Part shown: piece by piece, positions 17,631 to 26,879 of the stretch
Position numbering within the stretch: the first letter of the stretch is position 1
Layout: every line of letters begins with the position of its first letter
Origin: Pseudomonas taeanensis MS-3
Lineage (GTDB): Bacteria > Pseudomonadota > Gammaproteobacteria > Pseudomonadales > Pseudomonadaceae
DNA length: 64,000 nt
Assembly (NCBI RefSeq): GCF_000498575.2
Contig: NZ_AWSQ01000008.1
Coordinates: forward strand, 7,989 to 71,988
Direction: 5' to 3'
Position numbers and translations under genes: made by a program
Notes under the pieces: generated by a model
Database searches by the model: none
Told to the model about the DNA's origin: nothing
Seen by the model: the letters and a program-made list of their open reading frames with translations, nothing else

Positions 17631-18326
17631 ATGCATGTACTACTGACAGAAGACAACGCGCTCATCGCGAGCGGCATAGTCGCTGGGCTCGAAGCCCAGG
17701 GATTCACCGTGGCCCATGCCGCCACGGCTGCACAGGCCGACGCGCTGCTGCGCGCCGCCCGCTTCGATCTGATGATTCTCGACCTGGGCTTGCCCGACGA
17801 GGATGGCCTGCATTTCCTTCACCGTCTGCGCCGTCGCGGGCTCGAGCTACCGGTGCTGATTCTGACCGCTCGAGATGCGGTGGCCGAACGCGTCTCGGGA
17901 CTCCAGGCGGGCGCCGACGACTATCTGGTCAAACCATTCGATCTGCGTGAACTGGCTGCCCGCCTGCACGCCCTACTGCGCCGGGCCGCCGGGCGAGCGA
18001 CCCATCTTATCGAGCACGGGCCGCTCACCTATGACCCTGCCGCCTGCGCGGCCTTCATGGCAGGTGAACCGATCGACCTGTCCCGCCGCGAACAGGCGTT
18101 GCTGCAGGCGCTTCTGCAGCATCCCGGTCGCGTACTTTCAGCCGAGCAGCTGAAAGATGCGGTGTACGGACTGGGCGACGACGTCGAAAGCAACGCACTC
18201 AATGTTCATATCCATCACCTTCGCCGCAAGCTTGGCAATGGCATCGTCGAAACGGTGAGGGGCCTCGGCTATCGCCTGGGTGTCGCCGCAGCGGCGACGG
18301 ACCCGATGGGGGATGCCGACTCATGA
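17631..18326 (+). CDS. OmpR/PhoB-family response regulator
   Basis: 231 residues. The receiver domain covers 1-115: acidic pair E7-D8, phospho-acceptor D51 in MILDLGLPDED, switch residue in ILTARD and Lys in DYLVKPF. The winged-helix DNA-binding domain (about 128-222) has LSRREQALLQALL and NALNVHIHHLRRKLG. It overlaps the histidine kinase by ATGA. Similar QseB/PmrA-type regulators accompany dsbD/dsbG blocks on Pseudomonas islands, so periplasmic redox or metal stress is a likely input; the ligand cannot be read here. Confidence 0.9.
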   Translation: MHVLLTEDNALIASGIVAGLEAQGFTVAHAATAAQADALLRAARFDLMILDLGLPDEDGLHFLHRLRRRGLELPVLILTARDAVAERVSGLQAGADDYLVKPFDLRELAARLHALLRRAAGRATHLIEHGPLTYDPAACAAFMAGEPIDLSRREQALLQALLQHPGRVLSAEQLKDAVYGLGDDVESNALNVHIHHLRRKLGNGIVETVRGLGYRLGVAAAATDPMGDADS

Positions 18327-19663
18327 GTTTGCGCCTTCGTCTGACGCTCACGCTCGGTTCTGCCTTCGTGCTGCTCTGGGCGCTGGCGGCGACCTGGATG
18401 CTGTTCGACGTGCGTAACCAGCTCATGCTGACACTCGACCAGCGCCTTGCAGCATCGGCCCGGATGGTCGCCGGCCTGCTGATTCAACTCCCGCAACCAC
18501 AGCTGGGCGAAGGCGGCGTGACTCGCTTGAGTGCAGAGCAGCTCGGCATCCAGAATGGCCTCGCCTGCCAGGTCAGCTCCTTGCGCGGCGAGGTTTTGGC
18601 GCGCAGCCACGCGGCGCCGGACAGCGCTCTCGATGCCCAGCGCACTGGTTTTCACGATCAACTGATCGGCGGCACGGCCTGGCGAAGCTTTACCCTGATT
18701 CAGCACGGGATGCGCATCACCACGGCCGATCGCCTCGATGAACGCGACGCGCTGAAGCGCTCGGTGCTACTGGCCGCGGCGCTGCCGGTATTGGTTGCCC
18801 TGCTGGGAAGCCTGATCGTGCTCTGGATCGGCATCGGCAACGGCCTATCGCCGCTCAGGCGAATCCGCAACGCCCTCGCGCAACGTAGCGCCGACTCGGT
18901 CGAGCCGCTGCACATCGAGCGCTTGCCAGCGGAACTGGCGCCGCTGCTCGAAGCGCAAAATCAGCTGTTCGCACGGATCGGGCAGATGCTCGAGCGCGAA
19001 CGGCGACTGACCGATGACGCCGCACATGAATTACGCAGCCCGCTGACGGCAATCAAGACTCACCTGCAGGTCGCGGCCATGACCGCGGGTGACACCGCCA
19101 AACGTGCCCTGGCCCAGGCGGAAATCGGCACCGATCGCCTGCATCGCACGCTGGAACAGTTGCTCCTGCTCGCGCGCGTGGAAGGCCGGGTTTCCTTCGA
19201 TGACGGCCTTCGCTGCAGCGCACTCGAAGTGGCGCAACTGGCGATTACCGACGCCAGCCAGCAGGCCGGCCCACCTGTCGAGTTGCACGCGACTGACAAC
19301 GTGTCTCGCAGCGTTCTGGCGATGCCACCTCTATTGGCTATTGCAGCCCTGCGCAACCTCCTGGACAACGCTCGTCGCCATACGCGGGACGGCACAGTCG
19401 TTTGCCTGACGCTGGAGCAACTGGGCGAAAGCAAGATCCGCTTCACCGTGCAGGATCAGGGGCCGGGCATTGCGCCCGAACTGGTCGAGCGCTTCACCGA
19501 ACGTTTCTGGCGAAGCAGCCAAGGCGATGGCAGTGGGCTGGGACTGTCCATCGTCAAGGCGATCGCAGAGCGCTGTGACTGCGAGCTCAAGTTCGTGTCC
19601 CATGATGATGGCCTGCGAGTCGAGTTCGTCGTCGGCTTGCAGCCTGGAGATGTGGAGCAGTGA
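18323..19663 (+). CDS. Sensor histidine kinase
   Basis: 446 residues. An N-terminal membrane helix (about 7-28) and a second one (about 150-175, LLAAALPVLVALLGSLIVLW) enclose a periplasmic sensor of about 120 residues. The HAMP-like linker is followed by the H box DDAAHELRSPLTAIKTHL with His near 235, the N box LRNLLDNARRH, G1 VQDQGPGI and G2 GSGLGLSIVKAI. The order is QseC/PmrB-like. It is co-translated with the regulator (ATGA). The sensor part contains one Cys in NGLACQV, of uncertain meaning. Confidence 0.9.
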   Translation: MSLRLRLTLTLGSAFVLLWALAATWMLFDVRNQLMLTLDQRLAASARMVAGLLIQLPQPQLGEGGVTRLSAEQLGIQNGLACQVSSLRGEVLARSHAAPDSALDAQRTGFHDQLIGGTAWRSFTLIQHGMRITTADRLDERDALKRSVLLAAALPVLVALLGSLIVLWIGIGNGLSPLRRIRNALAQRSADSVEPLHIERLPAELAPLLEAQNQLFARIGQMLERERRLTDDAAHELRSPLTAIKTHLQVAAMTAGDTAKRALAQAEIGTDRLHRTLEQLLLLARVEGRVSFDDGLRCSALEVAQLAITDASQQAGPPVELHATDNVSRSVLAMPPLLAIAALRNLLDNARRHTRDGTVVCLTLEQLGESKIRFTVQDQGPGIAPELVERFTERFWRSSQGDGSGLGLSIVKAIAERCDCELKFVSHDDGLRVEFVVGLQPGDVEQ

Positions 19664-19739
19664 TCGGCCGAAAGCCTGAACGACCAGCAGCACACATCGT
19701 CCGAATAAATATTGGGCAACCCCGCCCTGCCTTTTCATA

Positions 19740-20100
19740 GAGGTGGCGATACATTGGGGCTCGGTCAGGTACGGAGGCAGATCATGCATTCGCCTAGGCA
19801 TACACCCGAACACATTTCGCTGTTGCTGTTCGATGCGCAGCATAGCAACAAGCCATTCGCCCTGTTCATCGGCGACACGCTGTTCAACCTCGCTGTCGGG
19901 ACCCCGATTTGCTTGGCGAGGGCAGCGAGCGAAAACTGGTCGGCGAGTTGTTCCACTCCCTCTTTGATCGTTACCTGCCGCTTGGCGACCGGATGGACAT
20001 CTATCCCTGCCATGGCGCTGGCTCAGCGTGTGGAAAGTCGATCGGTGACCGGCGTCACTCAACCCTTGGCAACAAGCGGCTCTTCAACCCTGCTCCAAGA
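19740..20100 (+). pseudogene. Decayed metallo-beta-lactamase-fold gene (persulfide dioxygenase-like)
   Basis: Remnant of an ETHE1/BLH-type hydrolase. One frame reads MHSPRHTPEHISLLLFD and LFIGDTLFNLAVG. A second frame continues LGEGSERKLVGELF and DIYPCHGAGSACGKSIG up to RLFNPA. The frame changes near 19900, where the expected GRPDLLGEG is broken by a small deletion, and the N-terminal third with the HxHxDH motif is missing. Intact relatives oxidise persulfides or accompany sulfur-stress genes, which fits the nearby thiosulfate and thiol genes. Confidence 0.7.
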
Positions 20101-20492
20101 GAACTGATCATACTGTCCCGGGGGATCACCAGTGCGGCGTGTGTCCGCCTGACCTGACGGCAAACGTTCGCCATTACTGCGAACAGGTTGAACACCGTCC
20201 GCTGGGTTGAGCCAACGTCAGCCTTGGGTCGACTGCTGCCGGTCACGGATGACCGCTCCTGGCCGGCTCCTACCTGTCGCGACCATCCGGCTTGAGTCAA
20301 CCGCTGTCGGTCACTGCTCGCTGTTTGGGATCGATGGCAGCACTTCATGACGAGCATTGCCTCACTGAAGTCTCACGGAAGTTCGTTGATCAACACGAAC
20401 TTCTGTCCCCCCCCCTCTCTCCGGCAACACTTAACCTAGCAGGGCTGCATTTTTCACTCGGCGTGAGTAAAAAAATGCCGGCCTGCTGGTGT
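20101..20492. other. Non-coding stretch before the pilus operon
   Basis: About 390 bp without a supported gene. It contains degenerate repeats around GTCGACTGCTGCCGGTCACG and TCAACCGCTGTCGGTCACTG (20228-20318) of the kind scattered between Pseudomonas genes, and a pyrimidine run near 20405. No function is assigned. Confidence 0.4.
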
Positions 20493-20565
20493 ATGTATTT
20501 CCTGCTGCACCATGGCAATAGGCCTGCCAACGTGGCCCCCATCATCAAAGGGGGCCTCACGGTAC
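20493..20565 (+). promoter_or_regulatory. Pilus operon leader: shared box plus ribosome-site hairpin
   Basis: ATGTATTTCCTGCTGCACCA (20493-20512) differs at one base from the box at 42573-42592. Between box and start, GGCCCCC (20534-20540) pairs perfectly with GGGGGCC (20550-20556), which contains the purine-rich ribosome site of pilL. Confidence 0.55.
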
Positions 20566-21714
20566 ATGATCAGGCAGTTGACCACTCTCTCGCTGCTCGC
20601 GCTCGTCGCCAGCTGCACCACCCAGAAAGTTGAACAGCCCAAACCGGCTTTCGACAGCAGCCGCAACCCTGATCTGCTCGCTCCCGACCTGTACCCCAAT
20701 GGTGCGGTCGCCGAGAAAGAGCCAGTCGTGCGATACGGCCGCTACACGCTCGTCAATACCCAGCCAGGCGCTGGCCAGCGTGACTTGATGGCGCAGATCA
20801 TCGACGTGACGATCCCGGCGAACATGCATCCGAATGTCCGTGATGCGATGCAGTATGTCGTCGACCGCTCGGGCTACTCGCTCTGCCCAACTGACAGCGG
20901 GCACGTCAATATCCTGTACACCCGGCCCCTACCGGCCGCCCAGTACAAGCTCGGTCCCATGACCCTGCGTAACACCCTGCAGGTGCTGTCGGGTCCCGCC
21001 TGGCAGGTGAAGGTGGACGAGGTCAACCGCCAGGTGTGCTTCGTGCTGCGCCCGGGCTATCAGTTGCCCGATCCACCGCAACCATCGACCACGCTCTACG
21101 CTAAGCAGAACGCCACACTGTCGACGCCGGCGTCCGGCAACAGCACTTCTGGCGACTCCAGCTCCAATAGCGGCGTTATCGTTTCAACGGTAACGACACC
21201 TCCCGCCATTAACGCTGCATCCACTGCGACTCCCCCGAAGGCCTCCAGCAGTCCCACGCAGCACCCTGTGCTCTCCCCAGTGGCACCCGCCAAGGATGGC
21301 CCTATTGCCACGGCCACCTCTTCCCCGGCGCCAGGCCAGGCCAAGGGCCCTGGCGGCGTGGACGTCGCTTCCAAGCCAAGCACCGCCAGCACGCCGGTCG
21401 CCGTTGCCGGTCTGTCGACCAAGACCGCTGCGCCCCCTACCCCGGCTCCGCGGCCGCTGCCTCAGATATGGATGGCCGCCTCTGGTTCAACGCTTCGCGA
21501 CTCCGTGGAGGACTGGGCCAAACGCGCTAACTGGACGGTTATCTGGCGAGCGGTCGGGTTGGACTACCCAATAGAGGCGCCCCTGCACTTCGAGGGCTCT
21601 TTCCCTGAAGCCATCAGCCAGGTCTTCCCGCTGTACGACAGGGCGCCGCGTCCGTTCTACGTCAACATTTCGCCTCCCTCCCAGCGGCTGATCGAGGTCG
21701 TCGAGAAAAAATGA
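20566..21714 (+). CDS. pilL: Thin-pilus lipoprotein PilL
   Basis: 382 residues. The start at 20566 (MIRQLTTLSLLALVASC) gives a lipoprotein signal with lipobox LVASC, acylated Cys at 17; the upstream ATG at 20512 would bury it. Residues about 50-165 form a PilL N-domain (GRYTLVNTQPGAGQRDLMAQ, YVVDRSGYSLCP). A long low-complexity Ser/Thr/Pro linker follows (about 175-300). The C-terminal domain (LRDSVEDWAKRANWTVIWRA) resembles the TcpQ/PilL secretin-pilot fold. First gene of the type IVB pilus operon as in R64 and PAPI-1. Its stop overlaps the pilN start. Confidence 0.88.
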   Translation: MIRQLTTLSLLALVASCTTQKVEQPKPAFDSSRNPDLLAPDLYPNGAVAEKEPVVRYGRYTLVNTQPGAGQRDLMAQIIDVTIPANMHPNVRDAMQYVVDRSGYSLCPTDSGHVNILYTRPLPAAQYKLGPMTLRNTLQVLSGPAWQVKVDEVNRQVCFVLRPGYQLPDPPQPSTTLYAKQNATLSTPASGNSTSGDSSSNSGVIVSTVTTPPAINAASTATPPKASSSPTQHPVLSPVAPAKDGPIATATSSPAPGQAKGPGGVDVASKPSTASTPVAVAGLSTKTAAPPTPAPRPLPQIWMAASGSTLRDSVEDWAKRANWTVIWRAVGLDYPIEAPLHFEGSFPEAISQVFPLYDRAPRPFYVNISPPSQRLIEVVEKK

Positions 21715-23438
21715 TGATCAAGCCCAACCTGAAATCCATCACCGCCCTCACCCTGTTAGCACTCGTCATTTCCGGCTGCGGGATCCAGCGCGTCAACGAG
21801 TCGATGCAGCGCAGCGAGGCGGCCGCCGACTCTGCCAGCGCCATTGCGGCAACCCTGCGCAACAACCAGGTGGAACCGAAGCGCGATACCGTCGTTTTCT
21901 CCGACAGGCCCTGGGTCAGTACCCAACCGATCGTTTCGAAGCGCGGGCTGACTAAGCACCAGGACTGCACCTTCATCTGGAAGCCGGTTGGCAGCGTCTC
22001 CCTTCAGCAGGCGGCGCAGGAGGTAATCAGCCAATGCAAGCTGAACGTGCAAATCACGCCTGATGCGCTCAACCCCGCGGGGTCGATCTCGGCGCCGACC
22101 GTGACCAGCAGCTCCCCGCCCACCACCCCGTCCAACCAGGATATGGCAAGCATGCTGTTCCCAAGCTCCGTGGCCGGTGCCGGAGGATCGCTGGGCAATA
22201 ACTTTGGCTCATTCGGCGGGCTCGGGGCCGGCGGTTCGCGCCTGATCTCCAACATCAGTTGGAACGACAAGGTCTCGGGCTTCCTCGATTTGATCACCTC
22301 GCGCAGCGGGGTCTCCTGGCGATTCGATCCTGCTGAGAAGGCGGTCGTCATCTACTACCTCGACACCAAGACCTTCCGGGTCTACGCCTTCGACGACACG
22401 ACCCATGTCGACTCCACCGTCCGCTCCGGCATGACCGCATCCACCGGGGCCAGCGGAGACGGCTCCTCCGGCGGAGGTGGCGGCGGTTCATCAGGCATCA
22501 GTGGTGACTCTGGCAGCACTCAGGCCACCAGCGTCTCCCTCAAGACCTCGATCCTGAATGACATTGAGGGCAGCGTTAAATCGATGCTCACGCCAGGTGT
22601 CGGTCGTATGGCGCTGTCCCGTGCCACCGGCACCCTGACCGTCACCGACCGACCGGACGTGCTGCGCAGGGTCGAGCTGGCCATCAACCATGAAAACGAC
22701 AGCATCACCAAGCAGGTGATCCTCAACGTCAAAGTCGTCACGGTGGAGCTCACGGATCGCGACCAAATCGGCATCGATTGGGATCTTGTCTACAGGTCGC
22801 TGAGCAACAAGTGGGGCATTTCACTCAAGAACACTACGCCCGGAATCGACCCGAGTGCGGTCTCAGGTTCGGTCAGCATCTTGGACACGGCGAACAGTGC
22901 ATGGGCAGGCTCCAACGCGATGCTCCAGGCGCTGTCGCAGCAGAGCCGCATCCTGAGCGTGCGTTCCCCCTCGGTCACGACACTCAACCTGCAGTCAGCG
23001 CCGATCCAGATTGGCAGGCTCAAGAGCTATCTCGCCTCCAGCCAGGTCAGCAGCGTGGCGCAAGTGGGAACTACCACTTCCCTGATCCCAGGCACTGTGA
23101 CCAGCGGCTACAACATGTCGCTGATCCCCTTCGTCATGCCGGACAGCGAGCTGCTGCTGAAGATCAACATCAACATGTCCTCTGAGCCGACATTCGAGAC
23201 GGTCACTAGCGGCGAGTCCAGAGCTCAATTTCCCAGCTTCGGCGTGCAGATCTTCGACCAGAAGGTGAGGCTGCGTAGTGGCGAAACCCTGGTACTCAGC
23301 GGCTTCGAGCAAGACACGGAGGACAGCAGCAAGCTCGGTACCGGCGATTCCGATTTCTTCGGCCTGGGCGGCGGGCGCATGCGTAATACCGGACGAAACG
23401 TCATCGTGGTTCTGATTACGCCGGTGGTGATGGGCTGA
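21711..23438 (+). CDS. pilN: Type IVB pilus secretin PilN
   Basis: 575 residues. A lipoprotein signal with ALVISGC places the acylated Cys near residue 23. The N-terminal domains (about 25-290) include a Ser/Gly-rich spacer (about 245-270) of variable length. The secretin domain (about 290-575) has VIRSPSVTTL-like and SPSVTTLNLQSAPIQIG strands and ends VIVVLITPVVMG. It forms the outer-membrane pore through which the thin pilus extends, with the PilL lipoprotein as probable pilot. The start is within ATGATGA shared with pilL; a second ATG one codon on is equally possible. Confidence 0.9.
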   Translation: MMIKPNLKSITALTLLALVISGCGIQRVNESMQRSEAAADSASAIAATLRNNQVEPKRDTVVFSDRPWVSTQPIVSKRGLTKHQDCTFIWKPVGSVSLQQAAQEVISQCKLNVQITPDALNPAGSISAPTVTSSSPPTTPSNQDMASMLFPSSVAGAGGSLGNNFGSFGGLGAGGSRLISNISWNDKVSGFLDLITSRSGVSWRFDPAEKAVVIYYLDTKTFRVYAFDDTTHVDSTVRSGMTASTGASGDGSSGGGGGGSSGISGDSGSTQATSVSLKTSILNDIEGSVKSMLTPGVGRMALSRATGTLTVTDRPDVLRRVELAINHENDSITKQVILNVKVVTVELTDRDQIGIDWDLVYRSLSNKWGISLKNTTPGIDPSAVSGSVSILDTANSAWAGSNAMLQALSQQSRILSVRSPSVTTLNLQSAPIQIGRLKSYLASSQVSSVAQVGTTTSLIPGTVTSGYNMSLIPFVMPDSELLLKININMSSEPTFETVTSGESRAQFPSFGVQIFDQKVRLRSGETLVLSGFEQDTEDSSKLGTGDSDFFGLGGGRMRNTGRNVIVVLITPVVMG

Positions 23439-23440
23439 CC

Positions 23441-24772
23441 ATGGAAAATGACATCACCCGCCCCGACCCAGCATCCTGGGTCCGCGTCCTGACCTATAAC
23501 GGCCGCAAGTTCGTGACCGGCCTTTATTGGCATCCACTGAGCACTCCCCGGCAGTTCATGAAGGAGGCGCGTGCCTACGGCAAGGAGCACGGGCTGGATA
23601 TCGTGGCCATCCGAGAGGCACCCACCAAGATTCAGGCGGGCTTCGTCGCCAAGAAATTGGGCGCGGTCAAGGGCATGTACTCGATGGCCACGGCGCTGGC
23701 CGGCCAGTTCGATGCGGACTTCGTGGCCTGCTGGAAGATCGACGAGGACCTATACGCCATCGCCGGCACCGCCGAGGGGGCAATCATTCCCGGCGGGGAT
23801 CTGGTCACGACGTTCGCCGATGCGAAACAACGCATCACCGTCCTGCAGAACCGCGGCCTGCTGAAGAACGCCCAGCTCTTCGTGCCGGAGGGATTCGGCT
23901 TCGACGTCAGGCCTTTTGACATCGAGGAACTGCTCGCCCCCAAGCGCTTGCGCAATGGGTACAAATTACGTCAACTCACATTCGGCCTGTCGCGCAAGGA
24001 GCTGGTCACCGTCGGAGTCTGCACCGGACTGCTCATCGGCGCCGGCATGGGCTTCCATCTGTGGCAGTCCCACCAGGAGGAGCTTGCTCGGCAAGCGGCT
24101 CTCGAAGCCGAGCGGCAACGCCTGGCTGAGCTGGCGGCCAAGAACGCTCAGGCCAAGTCTCCGCTGGATCTCGCCGCCCTGGAACATCCATGGGCCTCGC
24201 TGCCGGACACCCAAGACCTGGTGAAGGCCTGCAGCAAGGCCGAACGGGTATTGCCGCTGTCGATCACCGGCTGGCAGTTCGAGTCGGCCACGTGCGATGG
24301 CCTGGCGTTGGCCGCCACCTACCAGCGGGCTGGGACCAGCACCGCCAAGCAATTCACCGAAGCGTCTGCCTTGTTGTTCGAAGAGGCCCCTGCCTTCCTG
24401 ATCGACGACGGTAATACGGTCGGCGTGCGCGTCCCGCTCAAGGTGGCTATTGGCAGCAACGAGGAGTTGCCCTCGCAGGACCAGGTCCTGCAGGCGGTGA
24501 CCAGCTACTTCTACCAGCAAGGCATCGCACCGCGGCTAGCCCCCGCCCAGGCCGAGCCGATCCAGCAACTGCCGGGTAACGACCAGCCAGCCATAACAGT
24601 CACTCCGCCCTGGACGAAGTTCACCTTCCATGCGGAATCGACGCTGCCGCCGGTGCTCTCACTGGAAGACCTGCCGGGCATAGGCGTGCGCACCACGCTC
24701 ATCGAAACCACCCTCAAGAACAGCCAGCTCGCCTGGTCTGTAGCAGGAGAGATTTATGCGAAGCCTCAATGA
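23441..24772 (+). CDS. pilO: Pilus assembly protein PilO
   Basis: 443 residues, two bases after pilN. The N-terminal cytoplasmic domain (about 1-185, KFVTGLYWHPLSTPRQFMKEA) belongs to the PilO2 family. A single membrane helix lies at about 193-211 (VTVGVCTGLLIGAGMGFHLW), followed by a coiled-coil (QEELARQAALEAERQRLAE) and a periplasmic C-terminal region. It links the cytoplasmic platform (PilQ, PilR) to the secretin. The 3' end overlaps pilP by 17 nt. Confidence 0.88.
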   Translation: MENDITRPDPASWVRVLTYNGRKFVTGLYWHPLSTPRQFMKEARAYGKEHGLDIVAIREAPTKIQAGFVAKKLGAVKGMYSMATALAGQFDADFVACWKIDEDLYAIAGTAEGAIIPGGDLVTTFADAKQRITVLQNRGLLKNAQLFVPEGFGFDVRPFDIEELLAPKRLRNGYKLRQLTFGLSRKELVTVGVCTGLLIGAGMGFHLWQSHQEELARQAALEAERQRLAELAAKNAQAKSPLDLAALEHPWASLPDTQDLVKACSKAERVLPLSITGWQFESATCDGLALAATYQRAGTSTAKQFTEASALLFEEAPAFLIDDGNTVGVRVPLKVAIGSNEELPSQDQVLQAVTSYFYQQGIAPRLAPAQAEPIQQLPGNDQPAITVTPPWTKFTFHAESTLPPVLSLEDLPGIGVRTTLIETTLKNSQLAWSVAGEIYAKPQ

Positions 24773-25301
24773 TGCGCTGTTGTCCCTGTCGCTGTTTCTG
24801 CTGGCCAACCTGACAGGGCTCGCGCTTCCGGTCCATGCCTCCTCGACAGTGGGCGAGCTGTCGGACGTCCAGGCCGAAACCGTCTTGGCCGAGGCCAAGG
24901 TTCGCCTCGAGGAAGCCAGATCCAAGCTACAGGGGCGCAACGTCACCCTGGAGCAGGGAATGACGATCAGTTCTACCCTGCCGCCGGCGGAGATGTCGTT
25001 GCCTGCACCGGTGGTTAGGACCATCTACGGCTCTGGCGGCAAGATGACGGCCTCCTTCTTGTTCGCTGGCGGTTATGAAGCCGATGCGGGCCAAGGCCAG
25101 GATCTGCCTGGGGGGTACCGCGTGGAGTCGATCAGCCTGGACAAGGTGCTGCTGAGCAAGGACGGCAAGCGCTTCCCCGTCGGCTTCTCCAACACGGCCC
25201 CCACCGTTGAGTCGACTCCACAAGGACTGGCCATGCCCATCGCGCCGGCTCTACCTGGCGCGGTGCCCGGCCAGATGCCCCCGTCCACCTACGATCGCTG
25301 A
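24756..25301 (+). CDS. pilP: Pilus assembly protein PilP
   Basis: 181 residues. A signal peptide or anchor (residues 5-28) is followed by a helical region (LSDVQAETVLAEAKVRLEEA) and a beta-rich C-domain (GGYRVESISLDKVLLSKDGKRFPVGF), the usual build of PilP proteins that contact the secretin from the periplasm. The start at 24756 has AGGAGAG before it and lies inside the end of pilO. A disordered Pro-rich tail ends the protein. The assignment rests on position between pilO and pilQ and on this architecture. Confidence 0.85.
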   Translation: MRSLNDALLSLSLFLLANLTGLALPVHASSTVGELSDVQAETVLAEAKVRLEEARSKLQGRNVTLEQGMTISSTLPPAEMSLPAPVVRTIYGSGGKMTASFLFAGGYEADAGQGQDLPGGYRVESISLDKVLLSKDGKRFPVGFSNTAPTVESTPQGLAMPIAPALPGAVPGQMPPSTYDR

Positions 25302-25310
25302 GGACCCGTC

Positions 25311-26879
25311 ATGTCCAGCCTGTCGGTTGCAAACAAGGCACTTATGCTCCCCCCGCGCGTCTTGAGCGCGCCTGGCGAACACTGGGAGCTGCCAAAAGAA
25401 CAGCGCGAGATCATGGCGCTCACCGAAGACGGCACGCTCTTCGTGTCGGGCAGTCACCAGAACGACCTGCACGTCATGGCGTTCTGCGACCGACTTGAGC
25501 GCTCCAACTTCCATTACCAGGTGGAGCTGGCCGACCTCGACAACATCAACCGTATCTACAAGGCGGGGATCGTCCAGGGCGGTGAAACCATCGTCGGCGA
25601 CGGTGAGCGGGTCACGCACAACCAGGCCGAGGTCATCAAGATCATCCGCCAAGCCTGCGAGCAGCGAGCGAGTGACATCCATTTCATCGTCGCCCATGAC
25701 GGCAAGAGCAAGATCCGCTTCCGCATAGATAGCCTGCTGAACACCTTCACCCGACCGCGTTTCCAGCAGATCCAGCCGCTGTGCTCGACCATCTACCAGT
25801 CCATGTGCGACGTAGCGGAATCCTTGTTCCAGCCCCACCTCAGTCAGGACGCCCGCGTCAGCAAGGCCTTCGTGGACCAGTTGGGGCTGTATGGCGCGCG
25901 GGTGTCGACCCGGCCCCGGGCCGACGGTTTCATCATGGTGCTGCGCCTGCTCTACAACGACGCCAGCCTGAACAGCCTGGAGGATCTGGGCTACCTGCCA
26001 GAGCAGACCAAGCTGCTGCAGCGCATGATGCGGCTGCCCTATGGCATCAACATCCTCTCCGGCCCCACCGGCTCCGGCAAATCCATGACCCTGAAGGTCG
26101 TGCTGACCCTGCTGGACCAGATGATGGGAGGGACCAAACACATTTTGACCGTCGAGGATCCCCCCGAATACAACATCGACGGCGACGGGGTGAACCAGAC
26201 GCCTCTGGTCTATGACGTAACCGATCCGCAGGCTGAGACCCAGGCCTGGGCGGCGGCGATCAGCAACAGCATGCGCCTGGACCCTGACTATCTGATGTAC
26301 GGTGAGATCCGTGACCTGTTCGCGGCCATTGCCGCAATGCGCGGCGCCATGACCGGCCATGGTGTCTGGTCGACCCTGCACACCAACACCGCCATCGGCA
26401 TCCTGCAGCGCTTGCTCGACCTAGGCGTCGATCCGACCCTGCTGTACGACCCTGCGCTGCTCACCGGCATGATCAACCAGAGCCTACTGCCCAAGCTGTG
26501 CCAACACTGCAAGCAGCGCTTCGTCGATCGCCGCCAGCATCTGGACCAGAACCTGGTCGAGCGCATCGACAAATCCTGCACTGCCGAGACGGTCTACGTG
26601 CGCGGCCCGGGCTGCGATCACTGCCGGCAGACCGGCTTCTCCGGGCGCTCTGTCGTTGCCGAAGTACTCATGCCCAACCTGCGGTTCATGCGCGTGTTCC
26701 GCGAGCGAGGCCCCGCCGAAGCCCGAAATTACTGGGTACAGCACATGGCGGGCATCACCAAGCACGCGCATGCCATTCGCCGCATCAACGAGGGCCTCTA
26801 CGACCCGGCTGCGGCGGAGATCATCATCGGCCCGCTGGACATGGACCTGTACGTCCTCGACCCAGAGGAGGCAGCCTGA
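25311..26879 (+). CDS. pilQ: Pilus extension ATPase PilQ
   Basis: 522 residues of the GspE/PilB superfamily. The N-terminal domain covers about 1-230 with ASDIHFIVAHDGKSKIRFRI. Walker A is GPTGSGKS near 251-258, the Asp box region ILTVEDPPEY near 283, Walker B MYGEIRD, and the His box includes TLHTNTAIGIL. CQHCKQRF and GCDHCRQTGFSGR are the tetracysteine metal site typical of extension ATPases. It powers assembly of the PilS pilin with the platform protein PilR. Its stop and the pilR start form TGATG. Confidence 0.93.
   Translation: MSSLSVANKALMLPPRVLSAPGEHWELPKEQREIMALTEDGTLFVSGSHQNDLHVMAFCDRLERSNFHYQVELADLDNINRIYKAGIVQGGETIVGDGERVTHNQAEVIKIIRQACEQRASDIHFIVAHDGKSKIRFRIDSLLNTFTRPRFQQIQPLCSTIYQSMCDVAESLFQPHLSQDARVSKAFVDQLGLYGARVSTRPRADGFIMVLRLLYNDASLNSLEDLGYLPEQTKLLQRMMRLPYGINILSGPTGSGKSMTLKVVLTLLDQMMGGTKHILTVEDPPEYNIDGDGVNQTPLVYDVTDPQAETQAWAAAISNSMRLDPDYLMYGEIRDLFAAIAAMRGAMTGHGVWSTLHTNTAIGILQRLLDLGVDPTLLYDPALLTGMINQSLLPKLCQHCKQRFVDRRQHLDQNLVERIDKSCTAETVYVRGPGCDHCRQTGFSGRSVVAEVLMPNLRFMRVFRERGPAEARNYWVQHMAGITKHAHAIRRINEGLYDPAAAEIIIGPLDMDLYVLDPEEAA

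Noticed and set aside
26498..26878. Extra 127 residues at the start of pilR
   Set aside because: This part is the shadow of pilQ; the real start overlaps the pilQ stop at 26879.
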